This document shows positions 63,938-64,000 of a stretch of DNA of 64,000 nt, piece after piece; position 1 is the stretch's first letter, and the number at the start of each line of letters is the position of its first letter. The DNA is from Mariprofundus ferrooxydans PV-1. Lineage in GTDB: Bacteria; Pseudomonadota; Zetaproteobacteria; Mariprofundales; Mariprofundaceae. A program made the translations under genes and the position numbers. The notes below the pieces were generated by a model, which made no database searches, was not told the origin of the DNA, and worked only from the letters and a program-made list of their open reading frames with translations. The stretch is from contig NZ_DS022295.1 of NCBI RefSeq assembly GCF_000153765.1, positions 155,828 through 219,827 on the forward strand. Direction: 5' to 3'.

Positions 63938-64000
63938 ATGACCCCTCGGACTCTCAGCCAGGGCGTGAAATTTCGATTTGGAATTGACCTGGGTCTGGGT
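63938..64000 (+). CDS. 5' end of an unidentified gene
   Basis: An open frame of 21 codons from ATG 63938 runs off the window (MTPRTLSQGVKF, then RFGIDLGLG). The ribosome site is weak. The Gly/Leu-rich turn could be the start of a small membrane protein such as an AtpI-like protein, but too little is visible to identify it. Confidence 0.35.
   Translation, partial: MTPRTLSQGVKFRFGIDLGLG

Overview
This is ordinary chromosomal DNA of a Gram-negative bacterium of the Pseudomonadota. Outer-membrane functions (LolCD, TolQRA, NlpD-type lipoprotein, a beta-barrel protein), ubiquinone synthesis (Coq7), RpoS, IhfA and gene orders known from Gamma- and Betaproteobacteria support this: pcm/nlpD/rpoS, ruvC-ruvA-ruvB-ybgC-tolQ-tolR-tolA, gmk-rpoZ-spoT-ridA, ihfA-merR-tRNA-Pro. 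The combination with hopanoid-type squalene genes (hpnCDE), pyrophosphate-linked glycolytic enzymes and small c-type cytochromes would fit a zetaproteobacterial (Mariprofundus-like) lineage, but that placement is a guess and not proven by the sequence.

Layout. 1-2.1 kb: 3' end of a pyrophosphate-type phosphofructokinase, then prfB with its programmed +1 frameshift. 2.2-4.0 kb: typA on the minus strand. 4.3-10.1 kb: ndk-lysS, a CBS protein overlapping an NhaD/ArsB-type antiporter, and lolC-lolD. 10.3-15.1 kb: ihfA-merR-tRNA-Pro, pcm-yqaA-nlpD-rpoS-apt, tRNA-Arg. 15.2-22 kb: gyrA-serS, pssA, a leucine-rich leader peptide with attenuator, leuA. 22-24.8 kb: ppdK (minus). 25-30 kb: a four-gene signalling operon around a hybrid histidine kinase whose periplasmic sensor carries a haem c motif. 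30-35.2 kb (minus): ruvC-ruvA-ruvB-ybgC-tolQ-tolR-tolA preceded by a YebC-family gene. 35.2-40.2 kb (minus): a small exported unknown, coq7, a DnaA-box cluster beside AT-rich DNA, a frameshifted hpnE, a roughly 290-bp MITE-like element, hpnD and hpnC. 40.2-44 kb: thiO, then an AT-rich accessory pair (atypical metallophosphoesterase and a membrane-anchored Nudix-like protein). 44-49.6 kb (minus): truncated haemoglobin, carbonic anhydrase, hemN, two c-type cytochromes, a double cyclic-nucleotide-binding-domain protein. 49.7-53.8 kb: ferredoxin, gmk, palindromic repeats, rpoZ, spoT, ridA. 53.9 kb to end: rpmB (minus), aspS, a small lipoprotein, an isocitrate dehydrogenase fused to a zinc-ribbon domain, a beta-barrel protein (minus), hyuA-hyuB, tsaD and the first codons of another gene.

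The most notable points are the isocitrate dehydrogenase-zinc ribbon fusion, the haem-c hybrid kinase operon with an HTH-first response regulator, the metallophosphoesterase/TM-Nudix pair, the leuA attenuator, the broken hpnE next to a MITE whose terminal repeat supplies the hpnD stop codon, and the DnaA-box cluster. No CRISPR array, rRNA operon or complete transposase gene was seen.
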